From: Candidatus Wallbacteria bacterium
GTDB lineage: Bacteria; Muiribacteriota; UBA6191; JACPRK01
Direction: 5' to 3'
Length of the DNA stretch: 64,000 nt
Assembly (NCBI GenBank): GCA_016213845.1
Contig: JACQZN010000122.1
Location: 39,367-103,366 of the forward strand
Below are positions 25,539 to 33,749 of the stretch, piece by piece. Both the position numbers and the translations under genes were made by a program. The notes beneath the pieces were generated by a model that searched no databases, was not told where the DNA came from, and saw only the letters and a program-made list of their open reading frames with translations. Positions within the stretch are counted from its first letter, which is position 1. Each line of letters opens with the position of its first letter.

Positions 25539-26591
25539 ATGGCGGCAAAGCGACGAGCATCGACGAAGAAGAAACGCGTCTGCATTCTGGGCGCGGCGGG
25601 CTACGGCGGGTCCGAGTTGCTTCGGCTTCTCCTCTTCCACCCGGCGGTCGAAGTCGCCCACATTACCTCCAGGCAGCACCGCGGACAGCCGGTGTGGCGC
25701 GTCCATCCCAACCTCCGCAACGTCTCGGAGCTCGCATTCGAGGACCTCAGCATCGCCGAAGCGTGCGAGGACACCGATCTGGTGTTCTGCGCGCTGCCGC
25801 AGCTGTCGGGGATGAAGGCCATTCGCAAGCTGCCCACCAAGACTCCGGTCATCGACCTGAGCGGGGACTTCCGGCTGCGCGACCCGGACGTCTACCGCAA
25901 GTACCATGGCAAGTCCCATGCCGCGCCCGAGCTGCTGGAGGAGTTCGCCTACGGGCTGCCCGAGTTCGAGCGCGATGCGGTCGCGGACGCACGGATCATC
26001 GGTGTGCCGGGAGGATTCGCGACCGCTGCGCTGCTGGGCTTGCTACCGCTGGCGCGCGACGGACACCTGACCGGCCCCATCGTACTCAATGGGGTAGTCG
26101 GCTCTTCCGAGTTCGGCGCCGAGGCGCGACTGGCGACTCACCATCCCGAGCGAGACGAGGCCTTCCGCGCCTACCGCATGACGGACCATCCGCAGATTCC
26201 GGAGATCCTCCAGCAACTAGCGGCCCACGGCACGACCGCCTCCGAGGTGACCTTCGTGCCGTACGTGGCGCCGATGGTTCGTGGGCTCTTCATGGCCGTC
26301 TATGCGCGCCCGCTGCGACGCGTGACGCGGGATCTGGCCCGCAGGGCCTTCGAGATGGCCTACGTCGACAAACCGTTCATCCGGCTACTCGACGGCTCCC
26401 CGGACTGCAACGTCGTCTGCGGCTCCAACTTCGCCGACATCTCCGTCGACGCCCAAGGCAGCACCATCGTCGTGATGGTTGCCATCGATAACCTCGTCAA
26501 GGGCGCCGCCGGTCAGGCAGTCCAGGCCATGAACCTGCGCCTGGGCCTCGACGAGCGCACCGGCCTCGAGTTCCCCGGCATGCGCCCATGA
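25539..26591 (+). CDS. ArgC/LysY-like semialdehyde dehydrogenase lacking the catalytic Cys
   Basis: The 350-residue protein follows the N-acetyl-gamma-glutamyl-phosphate reductase family throughout: GAAGYGGSELLRLL (NADP site), DLSGDFRLRDP, YGLPEF, GSSEFGAEARLATHH, VPYVAPMVRGLF, CGSNFADISV and VAIDNLVKGAAGQAVQAMN. The active-site motif, normally PGC(Y/F)xTA, reads VPGGFATA: residue 159 is Gly (codon GGA, bases 26013-26015). The Cys forms the thioester in this family, so normal reductase chemistry should be lost or changed. No other arginine or lysine genes are adjacent. It may be a non-catalytic or altered-function paralogue. ATG at 25539 lies just after a -10 box. Confidence 0.8.
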   Translation: MAAKRRASTKKKRVCILGAAGYGGSELLRLLLFHPAVEVAHITSRQHRGQPVWRVHPNLRNVSELAFEDLSIAEACEDTDLVFCALPQLSGMKAIRKLPTKTPVIDLSGDFRLRDPDVYRKYHGKSHAAPELLEEFAYGLPEFERDAVADARIIGVPGGFATAALLGLLPLARDGHLTGPIVLNGVVGSSEFGAEARLATHHPERDEAFRAYRMTDHPQIPEILQQLAAHGTTASEVTFVPYVAPMVRGLFMAVYARPLRRVTRDLARRAFEMAYVDKPFIRLLDGSPDCNVVCGSNFADISVDAQGSTIVVMVAIDNLVKGAAGQAVQAMNLRLGLDERTGLEFPGMRP

Positions 26592-26593
26592 TG

Positions 26594-26747
26594 CAGGCTC
26601 GAGGCTCGAGGATTGAGGGGTGAGGCTTGAGGCTTGAGGGGGCAGGGATCAGGCGTCAGGCGTGAAACCCGAGGGGGGCGAGAATGCGCCGCAGTCGCCT
26701 GCCCCCTACTGACTACTGGCTACTGGCTACTCAATTCTCGATTCTCT
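26594..26747. repeat. Composite period-7 repeat array, copy 2 (inverted)
   Basis: It begins 2 bases after the argC-like stop and ends at the stop of rel. From the left it has ten heptamers (CAGGCTC, GAGGCTC, GAGGATT, GAGGCTT and the like, 26594-26663), a spacer of about 42 bases, then six units starting CTACTGA, CTACTGG (26706-26747). Read on the minus strand it is the same order as the array at 12108: AGTAG-type block, GGGGGC-containing spacer, CCTC-type block. Confidence 0.85.
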
Positions 26748-26748
26748 T

Positions 26749-29109
26749 CTACCCTCGCGCCTCGGCGGGCTTGCGCGTGGGGTGGACGCGGTAGACCTGA
26801 ATCACCTCGGGGAGCTCCGAGATGTTCTTGAGCAAGCCCTCGAGCTGGGTCTTGTTGTTGATCTCGACGGTGTAGTTGAGGACGCCCTGGTCCTGCTTGT
26901 TGACGCGGGCGTTGGCGGCGTGGATGTTGAGCTTGAGGACCGAGATGGCGTTTGTGACCTTCAGGAGGACGTTGGGGCGGTCGTAGACGCGCACCTCGAT
27001 CTCGACCAGGTAGGTGGTGTCCTTGCGCGTGCCGATCTCCACATCCCACTGCACGTCCACGGCGCGATCGGCCTGCGCCTCTAGGGCGCCGATGTTGGGG
27101 CAGTCCCGGCGGTGGACGCTCACGCCACGGCCACGGGTGATGTAGCCGACGATCGGGTCGCCGATGACGGGGTTACAGCACTTGGAAAGCCGGATCAGCA
27201 TGTCGCCCATGCCGGCCACCAGGACTCCCTTGGTTCCGGCCTTGTTTGCAAGGGGCTTTGGGGGCGGCGGGGGCAGTGGCTCCTCCGCGGCCTGGCGCGC
27301 GAACCAGGGCAGCGCTCCGATGAGCAGCTGAGCGCTCACATCCCCCTGCCCTACGGCGACGAAGAGGCTGATGAGCTCTTTGAAGCCGGCCTTCTTCATC
27401 GCCTCGTCGAACTCGGCGGTCTTCATGAAGCCCGACGGCCCAGGGACGCGGTCTTCGTTGCCCTTGCTTCGCTTCTTGTACTCGTCGGCCAGCGCCTCGC
27501 GGCCGCGAGCGATGAATTCGTCGCGGTTCTCCTTTTTCAGCCAGGCGCGGATCTTGCCCTTGGCGCGCGTGCCCTTCACCACGTCGAGCCAGTCGCGCGA
27601 TGGGCCCTTGCTGTGCTTGCTTGTCAGCACGCGCACGATCTGACCGTTGCGGAGCTGGTAGGTCAGCGGCACCATCTTCCCGTTGACCTCGGCACCCACG
27701 CACTGGTGGCCGACCTCGGTGTGGATGGTGTAGGCGAAGTCGAGCGGAGTCGCGCCCGCGGGCAGCTCCAGCACGCGCCCTTGCGGCGTGAAGACGTACA
27801 CCTGGCTCTGGAAGAGGTCGAGCTTGACGTTTTCGACGAACTCGCCGGTGTCGGTGACTTCCTGGTGCCACTCCAGGATCTGGCGTAACCAGGCCAGCTT
27901 CTCCTGCACGTACTTGGGGTTCTTGACGTGCTCGTCAGCCTTGTAGCTCCAGTGCGCCGCGATGCCCTCTTCGGCGATCTCGTCCATCTCGCGCGTGCGG
28001 ATCTGGACCTCGAAGACCTGCCCATCCGGGTGGATGACGGTGGTGTGGAGCGACTGGTACATGTTCGACTTGGGGACGGCGATGTAGTCCTTGAATCGGT
28101 TGTGGATCGGCTTCCAGGTCTCATGGATCACGCCGAGCGCGGCGTAGCAGTCCTTGATGGAGGCCGTGAGGATGCGGATGCCGATGAGGTCGTAGATCTC
28201 GGCCAGGTCCTTGGAGCGCTTGAGCGTCTTCTTGTAGATGCTGAAGAAGGACTTCGGCCGGCCGGTCACCTGGGCCTCGACGCCCGACTTCCTGAGGACG
28301 GACTCGACGTCGGTCATCAGCTGCTTGACGAAGGCGTCGCGCTCGCTCCTCTTGCGGGCCACCCGGCGGACGAGGTCGAAGTAGATCTTCGGCTCCGTGT
28401 AGCGCAGGCAGAGATCCTCCATCTCCCACTTGATCTTGTAGATGCCCAGGCGGTGGGCGAGCGGGGTGAAGATCTCGGTGGTCTCGCGGGCGATGCGCTT
28501 CTGCTTCTCGGGAGGCAAGTACTTGAGCGTGGAGAGGTTGTGCAGACGGTCGGCCAGCTTGACGAGGATGACTCGCACGTCGCTGGTCATGGCGAGCAGC
28601 ATCTTGCGGAGGTTTTCGGCCTGGAACTGCTCGCGGGTTTCGAAGTTGATGCGGGAAATCTTGGTCACGCCGTCGACCAGGTTGGCGATGGGCTCGCCGA
28701 AGCGCTTGCCCAGCTCCTCGTGGGTAACGCCGCAATCCTCCAGCACATCGTGGAGCAGGCCCGCGCAGATGGTGGCCGTGTCCATCTTCAGGTCCATGAG
28801 GATGGAGGCGACCGCGACGGGATGGTTGATGTAAGGCTCGCCGGAGTCGCGCTTCTGGCTGTCGTGAGCGGTGGTGGCGAACTCGAGGGCATCGGCGATC
28901 AGCTTGCGGTCCAGCCTGGGCGGAAGGCCGTCCAGACGGGAACGGAACTTCTCAGGCGTGACGGCATAGAGCCGGACGGGCTGGTCGGCCAGGGAGAGCG
29001 GCTTGGCCTCGATCCCGTGGTCGTGGTGCGGGCCGGTGCCTTCGACTGCACCAGCCGGAGCGCCCGGCGGCATCGTGTCGGCCGGTCTGTCGCCGCTCTC
29101 CATCGCCAT
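26749..29109 (-). CDS. rel: Bifunctional (p)ppGpp synthetase/hydrolase
   Basis: This is the stringent-response enzyme that makes and degrades (p)ppGpp. The 786-residue chain has the HD hydrolase domain (LLHDVLEDCG intact, ADRLHNLSTL), the synthetase domain with HNRFKD (the RxKD form of bifunctional enzymes), YIAVPKSNMYQSLH and EVQIRT, a TGS domain (QVYVFTPQGRV), the conserved-Cys region (LSKCCNPVIGD) and a C-terminal ACT domain. The first 45 residues are a poorly conserved Pro/Gly-rich extension. TATAAT (29120-29115) lies 5 bases before the ATG; a second ATG 6 bases later is also possible. Rel should couple amino-acid starvation to growth. Confidence 0.95.
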   Translation of the reverse strand: MAMESGDRPADTMPPGAPAGAVEGTGPHHDHGIEAKPLSLADQPVRLYAVTPEKFRSRLDGLPPRLDRKLIADALEFATTAHDSQKRDSGEPYINHPVAVASILMDLKMDTATICAGLLHDVLEDCGVTHEELGKRFGEPIANLVDGVTKISRINFETREQFQAENLRKMLLAMTSDVRVILVKLADRLHNLSTLKYLPPEKQKRIARETTEIFTPLAHRLGIYKIKWEMEDLCLRYTEPKIYFDLVRRVARKRSERDAFVKQLMTDVESVLRKSGVEAQVTGRPKSFFSIYKKTLKRSKDLAEIYDLIGIRILTASIKDCYAALGVIHETWKPIHNRFKDYIAVPKSNMYQSLHTTVIHPDGQVFEVQIRTREMDEIAEEGIAAHWSYKADEHVKNPKYVQEKLAWLRQILEWHQEVTDTGEFVENVKLDLFQSQVYVFTPQGRVLELPAGATPLDFAYTIHTEVGHQCVGAEVNGKMVPLTYQLRNGQIVRVLTSKHSKGPSRDWLDVVKGTRAKGKIRAWLKKENRDEFIARGREALADEYKKRSKGNEDRVPGPSGFMKTAEFDEAMKKAGFKELISLFVAVGQGDVSAQLLIGALPWFARQAAEEPLPPPPPKPLANKAGTKGVLVAGMGDMLIRLSKCCNPVIGDPIVGYITRGRGVSVHRRDCPNIGALEAQADRAVDVQWDVEIGTRKDTTYLVEIEVRVYDRPNVLLKVTNAISVLKLNIHAANARVNKQDQGVLNYTVEINNKTQLEGLLKNISELPEVIQVYRVHPTRKPAEARG

Positions 29110-29114
29110 GAATC

Positions 29115-29120
29115 ATTATA
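29115..29120 (-). promoter_or_regulatory. Consensus -10 box of rel
   Basis: A perfect TATAAT on the minus strand ends 5 bases before the rel ATG, so the transcript should start at or inside the start codon. No ribosome site is visible and no clear -35 is seen at 16-18 bases. Confidence 0.55.
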
Positions 29121-29165
29121 GCGCCAGGCCCCCCGACCGGCCAGGCACAATGGCGCGCGCGCCGG

Positions 29166-30467
29166 TCAGGCCTTCAGGAAGCGGAAGAAGAGGCTGGCGA
29201 CGAATACCAGCGCCAGCACGATCCCCAGGCCCACGGTGGGGTAGTAGAGGTCCGAGCGGTTCTCCTCCCAGACCAGGCTCCGCAGCTTGGCGCGGGCATC
29301 GGAGTTGCCTGGCCGCAACCGCAGGATTCCACCCAGGTACTTCTTGGCGCCGGAGGTGTCGCCGGTGGAGAACGCGCGATCGCTCAGGGTCCGGTAAGAG
29401 GTGACGAGGCTTTCCATTGCCTCCTTGTTCTGGGGATCGTTTCGCAGGACCTCCTCGTAGTGGAAGGCAGCCCGCGCGAAGTCCTGCTGGCGGAAGTTCC
29501 AGAGCCCCAGATTCAGGTTCCGTCGGTACTCGTTGACCACCAGGATCTGCACGCGGCAGTTCTCGCCGTCGGCAACGTAGAGGTTGCCCTCCGGGTCGAC
29601 TGCGATGCCTTGTGGCTCGTTGAACTGTCCCTGGGCACTCCCGCGACCGCCAAAGCTGCCGAGGAACATCCCCTGCTCGTCGAACTTCTGGACGCGGTGG
29701 TTGCGAAGGTCGGAGACGTAGATGTTGTCGCGGATGTCGAAGGTGATGTAGCGCGGATCGTTGAGGTAGCCGGGAAGGCGGCCGTAGGTGCCGAAGATGA
29801 ACTCGGCGTCGCCATCCGCGTTGAACCGGACGATGCGATTGATGCCGCCGTAAACGCCGTAGAGTCGGTCGCGGTAGTCGACACCGACGCCGCGGGGCTG
29901 CACGGGTGCCGGCTGATCGGGCATCCGGAAGGTGAAGGCGCGGACGAAGCGGCCGTCGTTGTCGAGCTCCTGGATGCGACTGTTGTAGTAGTCGGCGACG
30001 AAGATGTGGCCTGAGCTGCCGACGGCGATTCCGCGGGGGCTCCCGAAGAGGCCCGGGGCGCTGCCGGTGCGGCCGAAGACGGCCAGCTCCTTACCGGCGG
30101 GGTCGAACTTTCGCACGCGATTTCCCCGGGTCTCGGCCACGAAGACGTTTCCGCGGGCGTCGACCGAGACGCCGATGGGCCCCTCGAAGCTGCCCTGCGC
30201 GGGGGTGAGCGGTTTGAGGAACTTGCCGAACTGACTGAAACGCTCGACTGTGTCCTTCTTGGCGTCCGCAACGTAGAGGTCGCGCTCGGCGGTGAGCGCG
30301 AGCGCGGCCGGCTGCTTGAACTCCCCCTGTTCCGTGCCTTGCTGGCCGAAGACCAGCTCGCGGGCGATCTCGCGGCTGGACGCGCCGGCCCACGCGGTCG
30401 ACCCCAGGGCCAGCACCGCGCAGAGCCCCAGCAGCGGCCCGGGAAGCAATGACCCCGCCAACCTCAC
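29166..30467 (-). CDS. Secreted/anchored NHL-repeat propeller with TPR and C-terminal membrane helix
   Basis: The 433-residue protein has a signal peptide (LLGLCAVLALGSTAWA), about six NHL blades (repeated LYVADAKKDTVERF, VFVAETRGNRVRKF, IFVADYYNSRIQEL, IYVSDLRNHRVQKF, LYVADGENCRVQIL), a TPR-like helical part (300-400) and a final membrane helix (VGLGIVLALVFVASLFF). It is therefore a periplasm-facing propeller anchored at its C-terminus. GTG at 30467 overlaps the gpsA stop and has GAGGAGG upstream, so it is coupled to gpsA, an unexpected partner. Its role is unknown; NHL propellers bind proteins or RNA and sometimes have lyase activity. Confidence 0.85.
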   Translation of the reverse strand: MRLAGSLLPGPLLGLCAVLALGSTAWAGASSREIARELVFGQQGTEQGEFKQPAALALTAERDLYVADAKKDTVERFSQFGKFLKPLTPAQGSFEGPIGVSVDARGNVFVAETRGNRVRKFDPAGKELAVFGRTGSAPGLFGSPRGIAVGSSGHIFVADYYNSRIQELDNDGRFVRAFTFRMPDQPAPVQPRGVGVDYRDRLYGVYGGINRIVRFNADGDAEFIFGTYGRLPGYLNDPRYITFDIRDNIYVSDLRNHRVQKFDEQGMFLGSFGGRGSAQGQFNEPQGIAVDPEGNLYVADGENCRVQILVVNEYRRNLNLGLWNFRQQDFARAAFHYEEVLRNDPQNKEAMESLVTSYRTLSDRAFSTGDTSGAKKYLGGILRLRPGNSDARAKLRSLVWEENRSDLYYPTVGLGIVLALVFVASLFFRFLKA

Positions 30468-31480
30468 CGGAACTCCTCCTCGCTCTTCAGATCGCGGCTC
30501 ATCAAGTCCACCACCGCGGCCCGGGCGTCCTTGCCTTCGAAGAGAACGGAGTGGATCTCCTTGGTTATCGGCATGTCGACACCCAACAGACCAGCGTGCT
30601 CGCGCACGGCGCGGGTCGTCGGCACGCCTTCGGCCACCATCCCCAGCTCCTTCAAGGCGTCGTCCAGCCGGGCGCCGCGGGCGATGGCGAAGCCGACGCG
30701 GTGGTTGCGGGAAAGAGGACTGTTGCAGGTGGCAACCAGGTCACCCATGCCCGACAAGCCGTTGAACGTGAGCGGGCGGGCGCCTCGCCGGACGCCGTAG
30801 CGGGCCATTTCAGCCAGGCCGCGAGTCAGCAGCGCGCCCATGGAGTTGTCGCCGAAGCCGAGCCCGCGGACGATCCCGGCCCCGATGGCGATGATGTTCT
30901 TGAGCGCACCGCCCATCTCGACCCCGATCACGTCGGTGCTGCTGTAAAGCCGGTAGAGCTGCGTCGAGAGCGCCAGCTGCGCCTGGCGGGCGTCGGCCGG
31001 GTCGCGGCTTGCGACCACGGCGCCGGTCGGCTTGCCGGCAGCCATCTCGCGCGCCAGGTTCGGGCCCGAGAGCACGGCTATCCGGGCGCCCGGCCCCAGT
31101 TCCCGGCCCAGCACCTCGGAGACCGAGCAGTGAGAGGCGATCTCGATTCCTTTCGCGGCGCTGACGAAGAGCGTCTGCCGGGAGACCAGGGGGCGCGAGG
31201 CGCGGGCGATCGCGGCGACTGCCTCGGTGGGCACGGCGACCAGGACGAGCTCCGCATCGCACAGGGCGGTTTCGAGCTCGCCGGTGAAGGCGACGTTGGC
31301 AGGCAGGGCGACGTCGGGAAGGTACCGCACGTTGACACGGTGCGTCGCGACCTCCTCGGCCAGGCGGGCGTCGCGGCACCAGACACGCACCTCACAGGCG
31401 CGCGCGGCCGCCGTGAGCGCCAGCACCGTCCCCCAGCTGCCGCCCCCGAGGATGGCAATGCGGCCGGCCGCCTCCGTCAT
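30464..31480 (-). CDS. gpsA: Glycerol-3-phosphate dehydrogenase [NAD(P)+]
   Basis: This enzyme reduces dihydroxyacetone phosphate to sn-glycerol 3-phosphate for phospholipid synthesis. The 338-residue protein has the GGGSWGT nucleotide loop near residue 11, SAAKGIE, SGPNLAREM, GGALKNIIAI (catalytic Lys) and LSGMGDLVATC. Its ATG overlaps the plsY stop by 4 bases, so the product (G3P) is made next to the enzyme that acylates it. The stop overlaps the GTG of the NHL gene. Confidence 0.95.
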   Translation of the reverse strand: MTEAAGRIAILGGGSWGTVLALTAAARACEVRVWCRDARLAEEVATHRVNVRYLPDVALPANVAFTGELETALCDAELVLVAVPTEAVAAIARASRPLVSRQTLFVSAAKGIEIASHCSVSEVLGRELGPGARIAVLSGPNLAREMAAGKPTGAVVASRDPADARQAQLALSTQLYRLYSSTDVIGVEMGGALKNIIAIGAGIVRGLGFGDNSMGALLTRGLAEMARYGVRRGARPLTFNGLSGMGDLVATCNSPLSRNHRVGFAIARGARLDDALKELGMVAEGVPTTRAVREHAGLLGVDMPITKEIHSVLFEGKDARAAVVDLMSRDLKSEEEFR

Positions 31481-32124
31481 GACGCGTCCGGGCCCGGGTC
31501 GGTCTGCGCGCCGCGTGAGAGCGGCAGCTTCGATTCCGTCCCGTCGCGAATCCTGGCCAGGTTGGAGCGATGCTTGTAGGCGATGGCGATGGCGATGGCT
31601 ATCGAGAGCAGGAAGACCGGGTCTGCGGGCTGGCGATCGCGCGCCAGCAGAATCGCCGGCAATGCCGCGGCGGCCAGGCAGCTTCCCAGCGAGACGTAGC
31701 GCGTGGCCAGCACCGTGGCAGCGAAGACGAGGAAGGCGCCCCCGAGCGCCGGCGCATCGATAGCCAGGAACACGCCAGCGCCGGTCGCCACGCCCTTGCC
31801 GCCGCCCTTGCCCGCCAGAAACACGGGCGCCATGTGGCCGACGACCGCACAGCACCCCAGCCCCAAGAGCATCAGCCTGTCTCCCCGGGCCAGCGCTCCG
31901 GAGATCGTCCCTGCCGCGAAGACCGCCGCCGCTCCCTTCGCCGCGTCGAAGAAGAGCCCGAACAGCCCCGCCCGCACGCCGCACGCCCGCCCCAGGTTGG
32001 TCGCCCCCACGTTCCCCGACCCGTGCTCCCGGATGTCGACCCCATACCCCCACTTCCCGATCAGCAAGCTGAACGGTATCGCCCCGAGCAGATACGCGGC
32101 AACCGCCGCCAATGCAGTCGACAT
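31477..32124 (-). CDS. plsY: Glycerol-3-phosphate acyltransferase PlsY
   Basis: This inner-membrane enzyme transfers an acyl group from acyl-phosphate to G3P, the first step of phospholipid synthesis. All three PlsY motifs are present: HGSGNVGATNLGR, DAAKGAAAVF and GHMAPVFLAGKGGGKGVAT, within several hydrophobic helices. The ATG at 32124 is preferred to 32151 because the family starts a few residues before the first membrane helix (AAYLLGAIPFS). The C-terminal 20 residues are polar and not conserved. It overlaps gpsA and follows der by 67 bases. Confidence 0.93.
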   Translation of the reverse strand: MSTALAAVAAYLLGAIPFSLLIGKWGYGVDIREHGSGNVGATNLGRACGVRAGLFGLFFDAAKGAAAVFAAGTISGALARGDRLMLLGLGCCAVVGHMAPVFLAGKGGGKGVATGAGVFLAIDAPALGGAFLVFAATVLATRYVSLGSCLAAAALPAILLARDRQPADPVFLLSIAIAIAIAYKHRSNLARIRDGTESKLPLSRGAQTDPGPDAS

Positions 32125-32191
32125 CTCGAGAATCGCGAAAGCCCGTGGCATCTACCTGTACCGGGCTTGTCCCGGACGGGCGAGCGGCCCG

Positions 32192-33508
32192 CTACGCCTC
32201 CTTGAAGACGAACGTCAGAGGAACGCCAGTGAAATCGACGGCCTCCCGGAGGACACGCTCCAGGTGGCGTACGTAGGAGAAGTGGACGAGCTCACGGTCG
32301 TTGACCTTGAAGATGAAGGTGGCGACCTTGTTCTTGAGTTGGGAGACGTAGCGAATTTGGAGTTGCTTGCCCTTTCGAGTCGGAGGCGGATGGACCAGTT
32401 GGGCCTCTCGTACCAAGGCGTTGAGCTTGCCGGTTCCCAGATGGGTCTTTCGCAGCAGCGCGACGCGCTCGATTCCGATGATCAGTTCGTCGATGCCCGA
32501 GCCGGCCACCGACGAGATGTGGACGCGCGGCGCATAGGCGAGGAAGCCGAGCTTCTCGTCGAAGACCCGCTCCCAGTCGACGGCAGCGCCTTCCTTTTGC
32601 TCCATCAGGTCCCACTTGCTGATGGCAACGACGACTGGCTTGGCCGCCTCGTGGATGAGCCCGGCGATGCGCTGGTCCTGCGCCTGGATGCCAGCCGACC
32701 CATCCAGCACCAGCACGCCGATCTCGGCGCTCTCCAGCGCCCGGCGAGCCATCATGCTCGAGATCTTCTCGATGGGCGAGTCGACCTTGGCTCCTCGCCG
32801 GATGCCGGCCGTGTCGATCAGGGTCAGGTTCGACTTGCCTCGCTTGAAGGGAACAGGCACCGGATCTCGAGTGGTACCGGGCTGGTCGTCGACCAGCACC
32901 CGCTCGTCCTCGATCAGCCGGTTGATCAGGGAAGACTTGCCGACATTGGGCCGGCCCACGATGGCGACGCGCACCGGCTCCTCGTCGACCTCGAGCACCG
33001 GATGGTGCGCCTTGAGCTCGCGCGCCACGGCGTCCAGCAGGGCGTCGACGTTCAAGCCGTGCTGGGCCGAGACCCAGATCGCGTCGCCCAGCCCCAGCCG
33101 GGCAAACTCGTGAGCGTGTGCAGCCTTCGACACGTCGTCGATCTTGTTGACGACCAGGATGACCCGCCGCGCCTTGCGCCGGATGAGGTTGGCCGCTTCC
33201 TGGTCCAGACCACTCAGACCCTCGCGCCCGTCCACAACGAAGACGATGGCCTGCGCCTCCGCGACGGCCTTGTCGACCTGCCGGTGAATGTGACGCCGGA
33301 TCTGGGCGCGGTCCCCCGGTTCCAACCCGCCCGTGTCGATCACCTCGAAGGCGAGCCCGCCCCACTCGCAGATGCCGTAGAGCCGGTCCCGGGTTACACC
33401 GGGCTCGTTGTGCACGAGCGCCAGCCGCTTACCTACCAGGCGATTGAACAGGCTCGACTTCCCCACGTTCGGGCGCCCGACGATCGCAACCTTCTGCATC
33501 CCTGCCAT
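32192..33508 (-). CDS. der: Ribosome-assembly GTPase Der (EngA)
   Basis: Der matures the 50S ribosomal subunit. Two G domains in tandem are visible, each with GRPNVGKSSL, a DTxG switch (DTGGL; DTAGI) and NKID/SKWD, followed by a KH-like C-terminal domain. The length of 438 residues is typical. Start choice: two Met codons (33508 and 33499) lie just before VAIVGRPNVGK; a longer upstream frame runs into repeat sequence and is not used. It probably heads the operon with plsY, gpsA and the NHL gene. Confidence 0.95.
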   Translation of the reverse strand: MAGMQKVAIVGRPNVGKSSLFNRLVGKRLALVHNEPGVTRDRLYGICEWGGLAFEVIDTGGLEPGDRAQIRRHIHRQVDKAVAEAQAIVFVVDGREGLSGLDQEAANLIRRKARRVILVVNKIDDVSKAAHAHEFARLGLGDAIWVSAQHGLNVDALLDAVARELKAHHPVLEVDEEPVRVAIVGRPNVGKSSLINRLIEDERVLVDDQPGTTRDPVPVPFKRGKSNLTLIDTAGIRRGAKVDSPIEKISSMMARRALESAEIGVLVLDGSAGIQAQDQRIAGLIHEAAKPVVVAISKWDLMEQKEGAAVDWERVFDEKLGFLAYAPRVHISSVAGSGIDELIIGIERVALLRKTHLGTGKLNALVREAQLVHPPPTRKGKQLQIRYVSQLKNKVATFIFKVNDRELVHFSYVRHLERVLREAVDFTGVPLTFVFKEA

Positions 33509-33573
33509 CCGCCCCAGCGTATCAAGTAACCCGTCCCAGGGACAGAGGAAAGCGGGAACGACCCAGGTCAACG

Positions 33574-33697
33574 GCAAAGTCGTCGGAAAACAGGTACGGG
33601 CACCGGAAGCCCGGCCGGCCGACCGGACGACGCCAGGTTTCGAGCGGGCTTCCGGAGCCAGTCCCCGCTTTCCGCCTCAGGGCTCGAGACTTTGCCG
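33574..33697 (-). repeat. 124-bp interspersed repeat, copy B
   Basis: This is the reverse-complement partner of the block at 754-877. The arms CCGGAAGCCCGG and GCGGGCTTCCGG form an internal inverted repeat, and the ends carry CAAAGTC-type sequence in opposite directions. It lies between the der start and the stop of the giant gene. Confidence 0.75.
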
Positions 33698-33749
33698 GGA
33701 CCCTGGGGGATGACCCCGCCGAACCCGAAACGGTCGGGCGGGTTGTACC

